A stretch of 33,611 nucleotides of DNA, from the NCBI GenBank assembly GCA_030041455.1, contig JASHNV010000087.1, forward strand, positions 1 through 33,611, read 5' to 3'. This stretch comes from Spirochaetia bacterium (GTDB lineage Bacteria > Spirochaetota > Spirochaetia > DAHUYW01). Position 1 is the stretch's first letter; every line of letters begins with the position of its first letter. The position numbers and the translations under genes are program-made. The notes under the pieces were generated by a model, which was not told the origin of the DNA, did no database searches, and was given only the letters and a program-made list of their open reading frames with translations. Positions 33,459 through 33,611 of the stretch are shown in pieces.

Positions 33459-33611
33459 TTCCCTACATCGTATTCAACCTCATGCAGGTCGTGGTGGTGC
33501 TGCTTTGTGCGCCTCTTGCCTCCGGCGTGCTCTCGCGGATGAAGGAGATCGTCCAGTCCAAACAGGGCCCGAGCATTTTCCAGCCCTACCGCGATTTGTG
33601 GAAGCTGTTTC
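33455..33611 (+). CDS. HyfC/HycD/NuoH-family membrane subunit, N-terminal part (partial)
   Basis: The first 52 residues are present and the gene runs off the window. They form a membrane helix (about 4–26, ending APLASGVLSRMKEIVQSKQ) followed by GPSIFQPYRDLWKLF. The 'R.GPs..QpYrDLwKL' loop after helix 1 is characteristic of subunit 4 of formate hydrogenlyase and group 4 [NiFe]-hydrogenases (HyfC, HycD), distant relatives of NuoH of complex I, where this loop helps form the quinone/proton-side interface. The 'QPYRDLWKL' wording favours HyfC over NuoH, which has a different Q.aD.lK pattern. It is probably the first large gene of a membrane hydrogenase or related ion-pumping complex lying to the right, downstream of a fluoride riboswitch. 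Confidence 0.8.
   Translation, partial: MIPYIVFNLMQVVVVLLCAPLASGVLSRMKEIVQSKQGPSIFQPYRDLWKLF

Noticed and set aside
1-33611. CRISPR repeat array to accompany the Csb2-like relic
   Set aside because: No regularly spaced direct repeats of 25–40 bases seen on reading through the window.

Overview
This is a high-G+C bacterial chromosome segment. The gene order folP–cdaA–cdaR–acpS–DUF2225–truA–UDG–priA, followed by def–fmt–PASTA, recalls spirochaete genomes. FabV as the enoyl-ACP reductase also fits. I hold the spirochaete assignment only as a moderate-to-weak inference; a ribosomal-protein or 16S tree would decide it.

The left third (1–7000) is accessory in character. Isolated genes sit among long G+C-rich stretches with no credible coding sequence. 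They are the 3' end of a probable PilZ protein, a short-chain dehydrogenase relative without the usual Tyr/Lys pair, a Phd/YefM–VapC toxin–antitoxin pair, a frameshifted fragment resembling the C-terminus of the CRISPR protein Csb2, an isoprenylcysteine-methyltransferase-like membrane protein, a small four-helix membrane protein, a MarR repressor with a clear operator over its own promoter and start, and a small STAS-like protein. Several have more A/T-ending codons than the rest of the window, which suggests transfer.

The middle (7240–21194) begins with a TPR protein, then a nearly complete oxidative TCA cluster on one strand: two tandem malate-dehydrogenase paralogues, sdhA, sdhB, sucC, sucD, sucA, an intrinsic terminator, then sucB, lpdA and gltA. 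A strong promoter precedes the first mdh and carries an inverted repeat in its -35/-10 spacer. The first mdh paralogue has lost the substrate-binding Asn of the family, whereas the second is canonical. No membrane anchor for succinate dehydrogenase is present here.

From 21262 to 29716 lies a tightly packed, mostly overlapping run: fabV, folP, cdaA and cdaR (c-di-AMP synthesis and its regulator), acpS, a DUF2225 protein, truA, a type-4 uracil-DNA glycosylase and priA. A new promoter at 29951 drives def–fmt–PASTA, probably from a leaderless message. A tRNA-Gly(CCC) with its own promoter follows.

The right edge holds the most striking element: a convincing fluoride riboswitch (33186–33281), placed just behind its own promoter. 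It lies upstream of a small possible leader ORF and the beginning of a HyfC/NuoH-type membrane subunit (formate-hydrogenlyase or group 4 hydrogenase family), cut by the window end. This suggests fluoride control of a membrane-bound hydrogenase-like complex rather than the usual fluoride exporter.
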